Shown here in pieces: positions 25,218-34,512 of a stretch of DNA of 64,000 bases. A program made the position numbers and the translations under genes. Numbering within the stretch: the first letter of the stretch is position 1; every line of letters begins with the position of its first letter. This stretch comes from JANSYL01 sp965229695 (GTDB taxonomy: Bacteria; Pseudomonadota; Alphaproteobacteria; Rhodobacterales; Rhodobacteraceae): the NCBI GenBank assembly GCA_965229695.1, contig OZ245921.1, forward strand, positions 3,596,001 through 3,660,000, written 5' to 3'. The notes beneath the pieces are model-generated. The model saw only the letters and a list, made by a program, of their open reading frames with translations, was not told where the DNA came from and did not search any database.

Positions 25218-27620
25218 CTAAGCCTCGGCTTCGGCGACGATCTTTTTAACATCCAAGAAACTATCTGGCGTGACCGAAATGGTATCGATCCCCGCATCGA
25301 CCAGAACCTTGGCGAAATCCGGGTAGTTCGACGGGGCCTGGCCGCAAAGCCCGACCTTACAATCATGGGCATGGGCGCGTTCGATGATGGATTGGATCAT
25401 CCAAACCACCGCCGGGTGCCGTTCGTCGAACAGATCGGCCAGCTTGTCGCTATCCCGGTCAATACCAAGGGTCAGCTGCGTCAGGTCATTCGATCCGATG
25501 GAAAAGCCATCGAAGCGCTTACAGAACTCTTCGGCCAGGATGACATTCGATGGCACCTCGCACATCACATAGACCTGCAATCCGTCTTGGCCGCGTTCCA
25601 GACCGTTTTCCTTCATCACCGCCAGGACTTGATCGGCCTCCTCCGGGGTGCGGCAGAAGGGGATCATGATGGTCACATTGTCAAAACCCATCTCGCCCCG
25701 CAGCTTGGCCACGGCTTGGCATTCCAACGCAAAGCCATCCCGGTAGCCTTCGTCGTAGTAGCGCGAGGCCCCGCGCCAACCGATCATCGGGTTTTCTTCA
25801 TGCGGTTCAAATTGCCGCCCACCAAGCAGATCGGCATATTCATTGGTTTTGAAATCCGACATGCGCAGGATCATCGGGTTGGGGTAAGCAACCGCCGCGA
25901 TCCGGCTAAGACCAATGGCAAGCTGATCAACGAAATACTGCGGTTTTTCATCGTAACCCGCTGTCAGCGCTTCAATTTCGGCCTGCACCGCCTCATCCCG
26001 GATTTCGTCGAAATGTAGGAGCGCTTCGGGGTGTACCTTGATCGCGTTGGACACCACAAACTCCATCCGCGCCAAGCCCACGCCATCGGCAGGCAGTTTC
26101 CACCAGCGGGAGGCGGTTTGGGGATTGGCAAGGTTCAGCATGATCTTGGTGTTGGTGTCAGGCACATTATCCAGATCAAGCTGTTCAACGGTGTAATCCG
26201 CCGTGCCCGCATAGACGAAGCCCGTATCCCCCTCAGCACAGCTGACAGTGATCTCTTGCTCGGAGTGCAAAAGATGGGTGGCGTTGCCGCAGCCCACGAT
26301 GGCCGGCACCCCTAACTCCCGGCTGACAATCGCCGCGTGGGAGGTGCGACCGCCATGATCCGTCACAATGGCGCTGGCCTTTTTCATGATCGGCACCCAA
26401 TCGGGGTCGGTCGTGCCGGTCACCAGCACCGAGCCTTCAACAAACTGATCGATATCCTTCACGCTTTCGATCAGGCAGATTTTGCCGGTGGTGATGGCTG
26501 ATCCGACTGAGATACCTTCGACCAATGTCTCACCATGCTCACCGATGGTATAGGCTTTGAGATTGCCCGCATCCATCCGGCTTTGCACGGTTTCGGGACG
26601 GGCCTGCACGATGAACAGATCGCCGGTGATCCCGTCGCGCGCCCATTCCATATCCATCGCCAGCCCGTAATGGGTTTCGATGGTTTTGGCCATGCGGGCC
26701 AAGGCAATCACCTCGGCATCTGACAAGACAAACGATCCACGCTCGGCCTTGGAGGTTGGGACGTTTTTGATCGTTTCCCCCGCCTCGGTGGAATAGATCA
26801 TCTTTTTCTCTTTCGCGCCCAAGGTTTTGGCCACGATCGGGCTGAGCGCTTCATTGTCGAGGAAGGGCTTGTACACCTGGAATTCATCGGGCGTCACCGC
26901 ACCCTGCACCACGTTTTCGCCCAAGCCCCAGGCGGCGTTGATCAAGACAACCTTGTCAAAACCGGATTCCGTATCGATCGAGAACATCACGCCGGAGCCA
27001 CCAATATCCGAGCGCACCATTTGCTGCACACCGACCGAAAGCGCGACCTGGTTGTGATCAAAGCCCTGTACGTTGCGGTAGCTGATGGCCCGGTCGGTAA
27101 AGAGCGAGGCATAACAGTTGCGGCAGGCATCAAGCAGTGCGTCTTCGCCTTCGATATTGAGGTAAGTTTCCTGCTGCCCGGCAAAGCTGGCATCGGGCAG
27201 GTCTTCGGCGGTGGCCGATGAACGCACGGCAACCGAGAGGTTTTCGATCCCCGCCCGGTCGGACAAAACGCGATAGGCCTCGATAATCGCCAGGCGCGTC
27301 TGTTCGGGCCAATCGCCCGCCCGGATCGCGGCCCGAACCGCGGTGCCGGTTTCGGCCAGCGTGGCTTTGCCCGCCTCCCATGCGGCCAGGGAGGTGGCGA
27401 TGAACTCGTTCAAGTCATTGGCCGCGATATAACCGCGGAATGCATCCGATGTGGTCGCAAACCCAGGCGGCACTGTCACGCCAAGCGCGCCCAGTTCCTG
27501 CACCATTTCCCCAAGCGAGGAATTCTTGCCGCCAACCAAGGCAACATCGCCCCGACGCAACTCGTCAAAGAAAATCACCTGTGTGTCGTTGAAGATATGA
27601 CCTTTGCCCATGTCTTTCAT
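25218..27620 (-). CDS. ppsA: Phosphoenolpyruvate synthase
   Basis: Converts pyruvate and ATP to PEP, AMP and phosphate. 800 residues from the ATG at 27620, chosen because GGAGGAG lies just upstream. The N-terminal ATP-grasp part begins FFDELRRGDVALVGGKNSSLGEM, the swivelling phosphohistidine is in GGRTSHAAIVSREL, and the C-terminal barrel has GSNDLTQLTLGIDRDS. It suggests gluconeogenic growth. A perfect CRP/FNR-type dyad lies 62 bases upstream. Confidence 0.96.
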   Translation of the reverse strand: MKDMGKGHIFNDTQVIFFDELRRGDVALVGGKNSSLGEMVQELGALGVTVPPGFATTSDAFRGYIAANDLNEFIATSLAAWEAGKATLAETGTAVRAAIRAGDWPEQTRLAIIEAYRVLSDRAGIENLSVAVRSSATAEDLPDASFAGQQETYLNIEGEDALLDACRNCYASLFTDRAISYRNVQGFDHNQVALSVGVQQMVRSDIGGSGVMFSIDTESGFDKVVLINAAWGLGENVVQGAVTPDEFQVYKPFLDNEALSPIVAKTLGAKEKKMIYSTEAGETIKNVPTSKAERGSFVLSDAEVIALARMAKTIETHYGLAMDMEWARDGITGDLFIVQARPETVQSRMDAGNLKAYTIGEHGETLVEGISVGSAITTGKICLIESVKDIDQFVEGSVLVTGTTDPDWVPIMKKASAIVTDHGGRTSHAAIVSRELGVPAIVGCGNATHLLHSEQEITVSCAEGDTGFVYAGTADYTVEQLDLDNVPDTNTKIMLNLANPQTASRWWKLPADGVGLARMEFVVSNAIKVHPEALLHFDEIRDEAVQAEIEALTAGYDEKPQYFVDQLAIGLSRIAAVAYPNPMILRMSDFKTNEYADLLGGRQFEPHEENPMIGWRGASRYYDEGYRDGFALECQAVAKLRGEMGFDNVTIMIPFCRTPEEADQVLAVMKENGLERGQDGLQVYVMCEVPSNVILAEEFCKRFDGFSIGSNDLTQLTLGIDRDSDKLADLFDERHPAVVWMIQSIIERAHAHDCKVGLCGQAPSNYPDFAKVLVDAGIDTISVTPDSFLDVKKIVAEAEA

Positions 27621-27682
27621 CGAACTCCTCCGATAATGCCCCATCGCCATTTGCGAAGATGACAGGTTTGGGCGGAGGAACC

Positions 27683-27696
27683 TTGATACGGGTCAA
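27683..27696. promoter_or_regulatory. CRP/FNR-type box upstream of ppsA
   Basis: TTGATACGGGTCAA is a perfect TTGA-N6-TCAA dyad (TTGAT-N4-GTCAA form, as used by FNR/Dnr-type regulators). It lies 63 bases before the ppsA start codon. Confidence 0.55.
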
Positions 27697-27763
27697 ATTG
27701 CGCACGCCCCCTCGGGCAATAGGCCAATCCTATGACCCAAGGGGCAGTTTCCGATGAAAAGGT

Positions 27764-29674
27764 CTAACCGTGTAGCAAGGCTACGGCGTTCTTAAGGTGG
27801 CGGCGCAAAATGTTCTTGGCTCGTTTGCCATCCAAAATCGTGCGTGCAGCGGGATAGACATGATCAACGCCAAAAAGCTCTGGGAAAATCGCGTGGATCT
27901 CTGCCTGGCTTTCCTCATCCATCGTGTCCAGTGCCATCGGCCCAGGCAGCAAGCTTTCGCTTGGGCTGCCCTCGGCAAACAGGATTTCATGATGATCGAG
28001 CAAGAGATGCACATAAGTGATCGAGCTGACGGAATCGTCCACAAAAATACCGGGCGCCCCGGTCAGTTTGATCGCTGGGATCAGCACATCGCGGGTATCG
28101 GCACAGCGTTCGATGATTTTCGAACGCACGATCATCCGGTGTTGGCGTGACACCAGCAGATCACGGCGCGGCAACCCTTGCCCCAATGCACCGGCCATAA
28201 TCCGCACCGGATAAAGCTTGGGGTTGCGATGCAGGTCGATGGCCCGGAACTTACGCTTGCCGATCCAGCGCACTGGCTGCAAGCCGTTGTCTTCGGTTTC
28301 GACAAGATCGCCCATTTCCAATTCATCAATCCGGCGTTCGCCGAACTCGGTCGCAATCTTTGTTTCACCGGCGAAACAGGGAACGCCTGTGACCTCGCGG
28401 ATCTGCGATGGCGTTAAGCTGTGCAAGACACCGAGACCCGAGATCTGGCCACCGGCCATATCGCCGTTTTCCAACACACCACCCGGTGTCAGATGATCCA
28501 GCAGGTCGCTGATATCGGTGAAGTATGGGGTCAGATCGACAAAATCATTGTCGGTCATCACACCGTTGCCGATATTGGTTGAACCCAGGGTGAAATCGGT
28601 GATGTGCAGCGTTTCGCCCCGCGTGTAGATAAAGGTGTCATCCCCCATCCCACCCGAGACGGCGTTGATGCCTGCCCCACCCTGCAAGGTGTCATTGCCA
28701 CCATTGCCGCTGAGGGTGTCATTTCCGCCTCCACCCGAGACATGATCGCCGCTTTCGCTGCCGATGAACTGATCTGCGCCACCGCGCAGATTGACGAGGC
28801 CTGCGGGTGACGCGGCTGTCAGCCCTGACAGATCGACCAAATTGGCTCCGTTCGAGCCGGTCATTGCGCGACCGCCCCAATCGATCACCTCGAAATTCAG
28901 GGGGGTGAATTGATCAACTGACACATTGTTGGTCAGGCGCAGCACATCGCCAGTGGTCTCAAGCCCCGTGCCGCCATCCAAATTAACGCTGCCGATATTG
29001 CCGCGCAGATCGACGGTGTCATCGCCACTGCCGCCGGTCACGGTGTCAAACCGATCGACCCCTTGGATCAGATCGGCACCCGCCCCGCCATCGATCAGGT
29101 CCGCGCCTGCGCCGCCATCCAACGTGTCATTGCCGCCGTGACCCAAAAGCGTGTCATTGCCGCTACCGCCACGCACATTGTCGCCACTTTCGCTGCCATC
29201 AAAGCGGTCATGCCCGCCGCGCAAATTGACCAACCCGGCGGGAGAGGTCGCCGCAAGCCCGGTCAGGTTGACCTGGTTTGCGGCCGAATTGCCGCTGATC
29301 CCAAAGCCGCCCCAATCCAAACGCTCAAAATTGATTGGATTGAACTGGGCGACCGAGAGATTACCCGTCAGCTTGAGCAAATCGCCCGCCGTCTCTCCGC
29401 CCGCGCCACCGTCGGGGGAAAGGCTGCCGATATTGCCGCTAAGCTCGATTGTGTCGTCACCAAGGCCGCCGGTTACGGTATCGGCGCTGTCGACACCGGT
29501 GATCAGATCATTGCCCGGCCCACCATCGACAAGATCCGCACCCTGACCGCCATCCAGCGTGTCGTTACCCGCATTGCCCGTTAACGTATCGTTGCCCCGC
29601 CCGCCGGAAATGCTGTCATCACCGACCGTTCCAACCAGGGTATCGTTCCCTGGTGTGCCAGAAATCGTGGCCAT
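27764..29674 (-). CDS. RTX-repeat protein with C-terminal Hint (hedgehog/intein-like) domain
   Basis: 636 residues from the ATG at 29674 (preceded by GGGGGAAG). Residues 1-350 are Ca2+-binding nonapeptide repeats (GGxGNDTLDGG type), probably folding as a beta-roll and exported by a type I system; no signal peptide is present. They form two near-identical 145-residue units (33-177, 178-322) plus a third start. Residues 433-636 are a Hint domain opening with C433-F (VPCFAGETKI), with the motif VSRQHRM. The role is unknown; self-cleavage is likely. No type I exporter is adjacent. Confidence 0.88.
   Translation of the reverse strand: MATISGTPGNDTLVGTVGDDSISGGRGNDTLTGNAGNDTLDGGQGADLVDGGPGNDLITGVDSADTVTGGLGDDTIELSGNIGSLSPDGGAGGETAGDLLKLTGNLSVAQFNPINFERLDWGGFGISGNSAANQVNLTGLAATSPAGLVNLRGGHDRFDGSESGDNVRGGSGNDTLLGHGGNDTLDGGAGADLIDGGAGADLIQGVDRFDTVTGGSGDDTVDLRGNIGSVNLDGGTGLETTGDVLRLTNNVSVDQFTPLNFEVIDWGGRAMTGSNGANLVDLSGLTAASPAGLVNLRGGADQFIGSESGDHVSGGGGNDTLSGNGGNDTLQGGAGINAVSGGMGDDTFIYTRGETLHITDFTLGSTNIGNGVMTDNDFVDLTPYFTDISDLLDHLTPGGVLENGDMAGGQISGLGVLHSLTPSQIREVTGVPCFAGETKIATEFGERRIDELEMGDLVETEDNGLQPVRWIGKRKFRAIDLHRNPKLYPVRIMAGALGQGLPRRDLLVSRQHRMIVRSKIIERCADTRDVLIPAIKLTGAPGIFVDDSVSSITYVHLLLDHHEILFAEGSPSESLLPGPMALDTMDEESQAEIHAIFPELFGVDHVYPAARTILDGKRAKNILRRHLKNAVALLHG
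28709..29578 (-). repeat. Tandem 435-bp duplication inside the RTX gene
   Basis: Two units of exactly 145 codons (29144-29578 and 28709-29143). Compare GNDTLDGGQGADLVDGG with GNDTLDGGAGADLIDGG, and SPAGLVNLRGG in both. The start of a third unit (GNGGNDTLQGG) follows in register. Confidence 0.85.
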
Positions 29675-30289
29675 TCTTCCCCCCGTCACTAGGTGACTGT
29701 GTGAACCCCCAACGGTGCAAATCGCCGGGCGAGGCCCTTTTCAGAGCCCTGATTGAAGAACGGGGAGCCCGGATTTTTATTCCAAACTTTTCAAAAATTC
29801 TTCGGTTCCTGGGCACTGCGCATGGTGATCCGAGTGCGCGCAAAAACCTATGGCCACGCACAAAACCCTCTTCCCGGATCGCGACACAGATTTCACCGGC
29901 CAGCCCCTGAATCGCCCCTAGGCAGTTCGGCCACGTTCAAAGGCCCTCGAAACCCCGAAACCGCCCAACTTCGCGTCGCAGCGGCGGAAAACTGCGCTGA
30001 AATTCCGGGCATCCGAAAAAGCTTCTGCTGCATAGCAGCGAAACCCTTGGCCTCAGCCGGTGGGCGGCACACAGTTAGGGCATGCGCGGTACTTGGGCTC
30101 TGTCTCCTCCCTTCCTTTGCTGAGCCTGGGACACGCGCAAGAAAACCTGCTGGCGGCCCGCCTCCTCGTCTCTCTTCCACATTGGCCGGGTCGCCAGCTT
30201 TTTTCGGAGTAGAAGCAGGCAGGGCCACGCGCCCAGGTCATTGCTCCGATCCACCGGCCCAATCAGGCCCTTGGATCAGGAGACCTGCA
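29675..30289. other. 615-base gap between the RTX gene and the oxygenase gene
   Basis: I see no gene. Frames through it (for example an extension of the oxygenase frame back to 29753) are Arg/Pro-rich and match no family. Near the RTX start is the small inverted repeat GTCACTAGGTGAC (29686-29698). The stretch near 30090-30130 is pyrimidine-rich. It must hold the promoters of both flanking genes and could hold a small RNA. Confidence 0.5.
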
Positions 30290-31288
30290 ATGTCAGAGAC
30301 TTACAACCTTGATGAACTAAACCGCGAAACACGCATTGGCGGCATCGGCGCCGAAGCGGCACATCAGGTCGCCTTGATCGACCTCAGCGATTTTGAGGCG
30401 CGCCAAGCTCAGATCGCCGATGCGCTTTGGCAGGCCGCGACCACGCTTGGCCTGTTTCAACTGACCGGTCACGGCATCCCCTTGGCGCAAATCGAAGAGG
30501 CCTTTGCCCTGTCGGAAGCCTTCTTTGCCCAAGACGAAGCGGCTAAAGCCGCCCTGCCCCTGCGCCCCGGCACCAATGCGGGGTGGGAGTTTAAAAGCCA
30601 GATCCGCCCCTCGACCGGGACGCCGGATCAGAAGGAAAGCTATCAGATCACGCGACCGAAGATGGAGGGGCTTTGGCCCGAGCCCGCCGCCTTGCCCGAT
30701 TTCAAGGCAAAAATGCTGGCGTTTGAGGCGGCGAATTGGGCCGTCGCGATGAAGGTGTTGTCATGCTTCGCGCTGAAACTTGGGTTTGACGACGATCTCT
30801 TCACCCGCGCCCATGATCCCGTCAGCCCAGAATACCAATCGACCCTGCGCCTGATCCATTATCTGCCGATGGAAGATGCCAAGGCCGAGGATTTTCAGGG
30901 TTGGCGCGCCGGGGCCCATACCGATTTCGACTGCCTGACGCTTTTGCATCAGAAAACCGGTCAAGGCGGGCTGCAGGTCTGCCCCGGTCACGCAGCCGAG
31001 GATGGCGCCTGGACCAGTGTTGAACCGGTGACTGGGATCATCACCTGCAATATCGGCGATATGCTGATGCGTTGGTCGGATGATCGGCTGCTGTCGAACC
31101 CGCATCGGGTGCGCATGCCCCGCGCGGATGAGTATCTGGGCCCGCGCTATTCGATCCCCTTTTTCGCGCAAGCCAATAAGGATTTTGTCCTTCAAGGCCC
31201 GGCCAAGAAATACCCGGCCATCACAGCAGGCGATTACATTCTGGAACGGATCCAGGCCAATTACGCGGCGCTAGAGGCGAAAAAATAA
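30290..31288 (+). CDS. Isopenicillin N synthase-like 2-oxoglutarate/Fe(II) oxygenase
   Basis: 332 residues from the ATG at 30290, preceded by AGGAGA. The family fold is clear: N-terminal DIOX_N part (VALIDLSDFE, LGLFQLTGHGIP) and the Fe(II) triad His210, Asp212 (HTDFDCLTLLHQ) and His272, with Arg286/Ser288 for 2-oxoglutarate (RYSIPFF). The substrate is unknown; many bacterial members hydroxylate small molecules. It is monocistronic, and the gap after it (31289-31507) has no gene. Confidence 0.92.
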   Translation: MSETYNLDELNRETRIGGIGAEAAHQVALIDLSDFEARQAQIADALWQAATTLGLFQLTGHGIPLAQIEEAFALSEAFFAQDEAAKAALPLRPGTNAGWEFKSQIRPSTGTPDQKESYQITRPKMEGLWPEPAALPDFKAKMLAFEAANWAVAMKVLSCFALKLGFDDDLFTRAHDPVSPEYQSTLRLIHYLPMEDAKAEDFQGWRAGAHTDFDCLTLLHQKTGQGGLQVCPGHAAEDGAWTSVEPVTGIITCNIGDMLMRWSDDRLLSNPHRVRMPRADEYLGPRYSIPFFAQANKDFVLQGPAKKYPAITAGDYILERIQANYAALEAKK

Positions 31289-31507
31289 AATCCAGACCTG
31301 CCTTAATTTCGCCGAAACCTGCGCGCAGGCTGATTTTACGAGGGAGAAAAACAATAAAACCCTTGGAGCAGGTCAATGAAAAACCATATGCCCCACCCCC
31401 CCAAGGGGGCAAAGCCTGAGAAAGAACGCCCCGCACCCCGGCCCGCGCCCGTGCGCTTCACCGACTGGGCGTCGATCTGATAGGCTGCCGGGCAGAGGTG
31501 CCCGGCG

Positions 31508-31861
31508 ATGACAAAAGAAGATGCGGATGATCCGCTAACAGCCATCCGCAATATTGGCCCCGCTTTGGCGGGCGAACTGGCCCGCGCGGGCATACGAAGC
31601 GCTTCGCAGCTGCGCCAGATTGGTGCCCATGACGCTTACCGCAGGCTTTTGGCCGCAGGCACCCGGCCCCATTTCATTGGCTACTACGTCTTGCATATGG
31701 CGCTGCAAGGCCGCCCCTGGAACGACTGCAAAGGCGCGGAGAAAGACGCGTTGCGAGCAGATTTCGATGCCTTGAAGGCTGAGATGGCGGGTCAACGCGA
31801 TGATACCGGTCTGGAACGCATCTTAGATGAAATCGGCACCGGGCGCCGCCGCGCCAGTTGA
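31508..31861 (+). CDS. TfoX C-terminal domain-like protein
   Basis: 117 residues. Residues about 8-80 match the TfoX/Sxy C-terminal domain, a helix-hairpin-helix-like fold: AIRNIGPALAGELARAGIRSASQLRQIGAHDAY and YYVLHMALQG. In competence regulators this domain follows an N-terminal part that is missing here, so this is a free-standing version of unknown function. It is convergent with ndk across a shared terminator. Confidence 0.85.
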   Translation: MTKEDADDPLTAIRNIGPALAGELARAGIRSASQLRQIGAHDAYRRLLAAGTRPHFIGYYVLHMALQGRPWNDCKGAEKDALRADFDALKAEMAGQRDDTGLERILDEIGTGRRRAS

Positions 31862-31884
31862 TCGCACACCCTCCCAAAAGCAAA

Positions 31885-31910
31885 AAAGGCCACCCAAATG
31901 GGCGGCCTTT
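31885..31910. terminator. Shared bidirectional terminator of the TfoX-like gene and ndk
   Basis: Stem AAAGGCC.CCC / GGG.GGCCTTT with a four-base loop and one A/C mismatch. On the minus strand it is followed by a run of six T, so it mainly serves ndk. Confidence 0.8.
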
Positions 31911-31935
31911 CCTAGGGTTTAGCTTGCGGGTTGGA

Positions 31936-32358
31936 TTAACCGACCAGCTCCAGACCCGAGAAGAAATACGCGATCTCTTCAGCGGCGGTTTCCGGCGCGT
32001 CCGAGCCGTGGACCGAGTTTTCGCCGATCGATAGCGCGTATTCTTTACGGATCGTGCCTTCGGCGGCTTCCGCAGGGTTGGTGGCGCCCATCACTTCGCG
32101 GTTTTTCGCAATCGCGTTTTCGCCTTCCAGCACCTGAACCACGATGGGTTCGGACGACATGAATTCGCACAGTTCGTCATAGAAGGGGCGTTCTTTGTGA
32201 ACGCCATAGAACACGCCCGCCTGAGCTTTGGTCAGGTGAATGCGCTTGGACGCCACAACGCGCAGGCCCGCGGCCTCGAACTTGGCGACGATGGCGCCGG
32301 TCAGGTTGCGTTTGGTGGCATCGGGTTTGATGATCGAAAAGGTCCGTTCCAGGGCCAT
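31936..32358 (-). CDS. ndk: Nucleoside diphosphate kinase
   Basis: Transfers the gamma phosphate between nucleoside triphosphates and diphosphates. 140 residues, normal length. N-terminus MALERTFSIIKPDATKRN, and the active-site signature NSVHGSDA with the phosphorylated His117. Divergent from the ABC-F gene with a 126-base gap. Confidence 0.98.
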   Translation of the reverse strand: MALERTFSIIKPDATKRNLTGAIVAKFEAAGLRVVASKRIHLTKAQAGVFYGVHKERPFYDELCEFMSSEPIVVQVLEGENAIAKNREVMGATNPAEAAEGTIRKEYALSIGENSVHGSDAPETAAEEIAYFFSGLELVG

Positions 32359-32484
32359 GGGTGTCGCTCCGTTCAGCGGTCAGGTTGCAATTGGCGCGGC
32401 GCTTAACACGGGCGCGCAGCGGTGAAAAGCCAGACCGTGCGCGCGCCGATTGACAGCGCGCGCGCCAAGGGTCACACCGCGCCC

Positions 32485-34338
32485 ATGCTGCGCATCGAAG
32501 ACATTCAGTATTCCATTGCCGGACGCCCGCTTTTGGAGGGCGCAAGCGCGGTGATCCCCACCGGACACAAAGTGGGGATTGTCGGGCGCAATGGAACCGG
32601 GAAAACCACGCTCTTTCGGCTGATCCGGGGGGAGCTGACCTTGGATGGCGGTCAAATCTCACTGCCCGCGCGCGCCAAGGTGGGCGGCGTGGCGCAGGAG
32701 GTGCCGGGCAATGAGGTCAGCCTGCTTGATACAGTGCTGGCAGCCGACACCGAGCGCGCGGCCCTCCTGGCCGAAGAAACCGAGGATGCGGCCCGCATCG
32801 CCGAAATTCAGGCCCGCTTGGCTGATATCGATGCCTGGTCGGCGGAGGCGCGCGCCTCGACCATCTTGAAAGGCTTGGGATTTACCGATGCCGAGCAGCG
32901 CATGCCCTGTTCGGCTTTTTCGGGCGGTTGGCGCATGCGCGTGGCGCTGGCGGGCGTGCTTTTCGCGCAGCCCGACCTTCTGCTTTTGGACGAACCGACC
33001 AACTATCTGGATTTGGAAGGCGCGCTTTGGCTGGAAAGCTATTTGGCGAAATATCCCCATACGGTTCTGATCATCAGCCATGACCGGGGGCTTTTGAACC
33101 GGGCCGTGGATCACATCCTGCATCTCAATGACCGCAAGCTGGCGCTTTATTCCGGGGGCTATGACGCCTTTGCCCGCGCCCGCGCCGAACAGCGCGCGGT
33201 GCAGGCGGCCCAGGCCAAGAAACAGGCCGAGCGCCGGGCGCATCTGCAAGGCTTCGTGGACCGCTTCAAGGCCAAGGCCAGCAAAGCCAAACAGGCGCAA
33301 AGCCGGGTGAAGATGCTTGAAAAGATGGAAACCATCCGCGCACCCGAGGATGCCGCGCGTACCGTCTTTACCTTTCCAACGCCCGAAGAGCTATCGCCGC
33401 CCATTGTGCAATTGGACAATGCTGCCGTCGGCTATGAGGGTAAAGCGGTGTTGCGACGGCTGGGGTTGCGCATCGATCAGGATGACCGGATCGCGCTTTT
33501 GGGCCGCAATGGTGAAGGGAAATCGACCCTTTCAAAGCTTCTTGCCGGCAAGCTCGACGCGATGGAGGGGCGGCAGGTGTCCTCCTCGAAACTGCGCATC
33601 GGGTATTTCGCGCAGCACCAGGTGGATGAGTTGCGCATCGAAGAGACCCCGCTGCAGCATATCCAGCGCGAGCGGCCCGAAACCGCGCCGCCGAAGCTGC
33701 GCGCGCAATTGGCGGGGTTCGGCCTGGGCGCCGATCAGGCCGAGACTGAGGTGCGGCGTCTCTCGGGCGGACAAAAGGCGCGGCTATCGCTGTTATTGGC
33801 GACGCTGGACGCGCCGCATTTGCTGATCCTGGACGAGCCGACCAACCATTTGGATATCGAAAGCCGCGAGGCCCTGGTCGAAGCTTTGACCGCCTATACC
33901 GGCGCGGTGATCCTGGTCAGCCACGATATGCATTTGCTGAGCTTGGTCGCCGATCGGCTGTGGCTGGTCAAAGACGGGGGCGTGGCCCCTTATGCCGGCG
34001 ACTTGGAAAGCTATCGGGATCTGCTGCTGAAAGGCGACGCCGCGCCGGTGAAAAAGCCGGACAAGCCCGCGAAACCCAAGCGCCTGTCGCAAGATGCGAT
34101 CAAAGATCTGCGCAGCGATTTGCGCAAATGCGAGGCGCGCGTGGCCAAGATCGAAGAGATGCGCGAGAAGCTGGCCTCGAAGTTGGCCGATCCGTCGCTT
34201 TATGACGAGGCACGTCTGGGCGAGCTGGAAACCTGGCAAAAGAAGTATGCCGAGGTAATGGAAGGCTTGGACAAGGCCGAAGCGCTTTGGATGGCGGCCG
34301 CCGAGCGGCTGGAGGCGGCGGAAAACCCCGCTGCCTGA
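32485..34338 (+). CDS. ABC-F family ATPase (YheS/Uup-like)
   Basis: 617 residues from the ATG at 32485; an upstream frame to 32422 overlaps the ndk promoter side and lacks similarity. Two ATPase domains: Walker A GRNGTGKTT and GRNGEGKST, signatures FSGGWRMRVALAG and LSGGQKARLSLLL, Walker B LLLLDEPTNYLD and LLILDEPTNHLD. The linker between them is long and charged (FVDRFKAKASKAKQAQ), and there is a C-terminal coiled coil. ABC-F proteins bind ribosomes and affect elongation. There is no membrane domain. Confidence 0.94.
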   Translation: MLRIEDIQYSIAGRPLLEGASAVIPTGHKVGIVGRNGTGKTTLFRLIRGELTLDGGQISLPARAKVGGVAQEVPGNEVSLLDTVLAADTERAALLAEETEDAARIAEIQARLADIDAWSAEARASTILKGLGFTDAEQRMPCSAFSGGWRMRVALAGVLFAQPDLLLLDEPTNYLDLEGALWLESYLAKYPHTVLIISHDRGLLNRAVDHILHLNDRKLALYSGGYDAFARARAEQRAVQAAQAKKQAERRAHLQGFVDRFKAKASKAKQAQSRVKMLEKMETIRAPEDAARTVFTFPTPEELSPPIVQLDNAAVGYEGKAVLRRLGLRIDQDDRIALLGRNGEGKSTLSKLLAGKLDAMEGRQVSSSKLRIGYFAQHQVDELRIEETPLQHIQRERPETAPPKLRAQLAGFGLGADQAETEVRRLSGGQKARLSLLLATLDAPHLLILDEPTNHLDIESREALVEALTAYTGAVILVSHDMHLLSLVADRLWLVKDGGVAPYAGDLESYRDLLLKGDAAPVKKPDKPAKPKRLSQDAIKDLRSDLRKCEARVAKIEEMREKLASKLADPSLYDEARLGELETWQKKYAEVMEGLDKAEALWMAAAERLEAAENPAA

Positions 34339-34394
34339 ATTGGTTGCGCCGCGCACGCACGTCGCCCGAGCCATTTTATGACGCATTAAATGTA

Positions 34395-34458
34395 GGGGGC
34401 CTTGCCCCCCGCGCCTTTCGGCGCTTCCCCCCAAGGGTATTTGGAGCCAGATGAAGGA
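34395..34458 (+). repeat. Tandem-hairpin intergenic repeat (copy C)
   Basis: Hairpins GGGGGC-CTT-GCCCCC (34395-34409) and GCGCC-TTTC-GGCGC (34411-34424), then CCCCCCAAGGGTATTTGGAG and CAGATGAAGGAGG. The layout (hairpin pair, C-run, TATTT, GG, GATGAAG) parallels copies A and D. Confidence 0.6.
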
Positions 34459-34512
34459 GGGATCGGAGACAGGGGCTTGCGTGTTGTCGTGAAAGCTGGT
34501 TGAGCCCAAGGC

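Noticed and set aside
29753..30289. In-frame extension of the oxygenase by about 179 codons
   Set aside because: The family N-terminus begins at the ATG at 30290, which has its own ribosome binding site; the extension is Arg/Pro-rich with no similarity.
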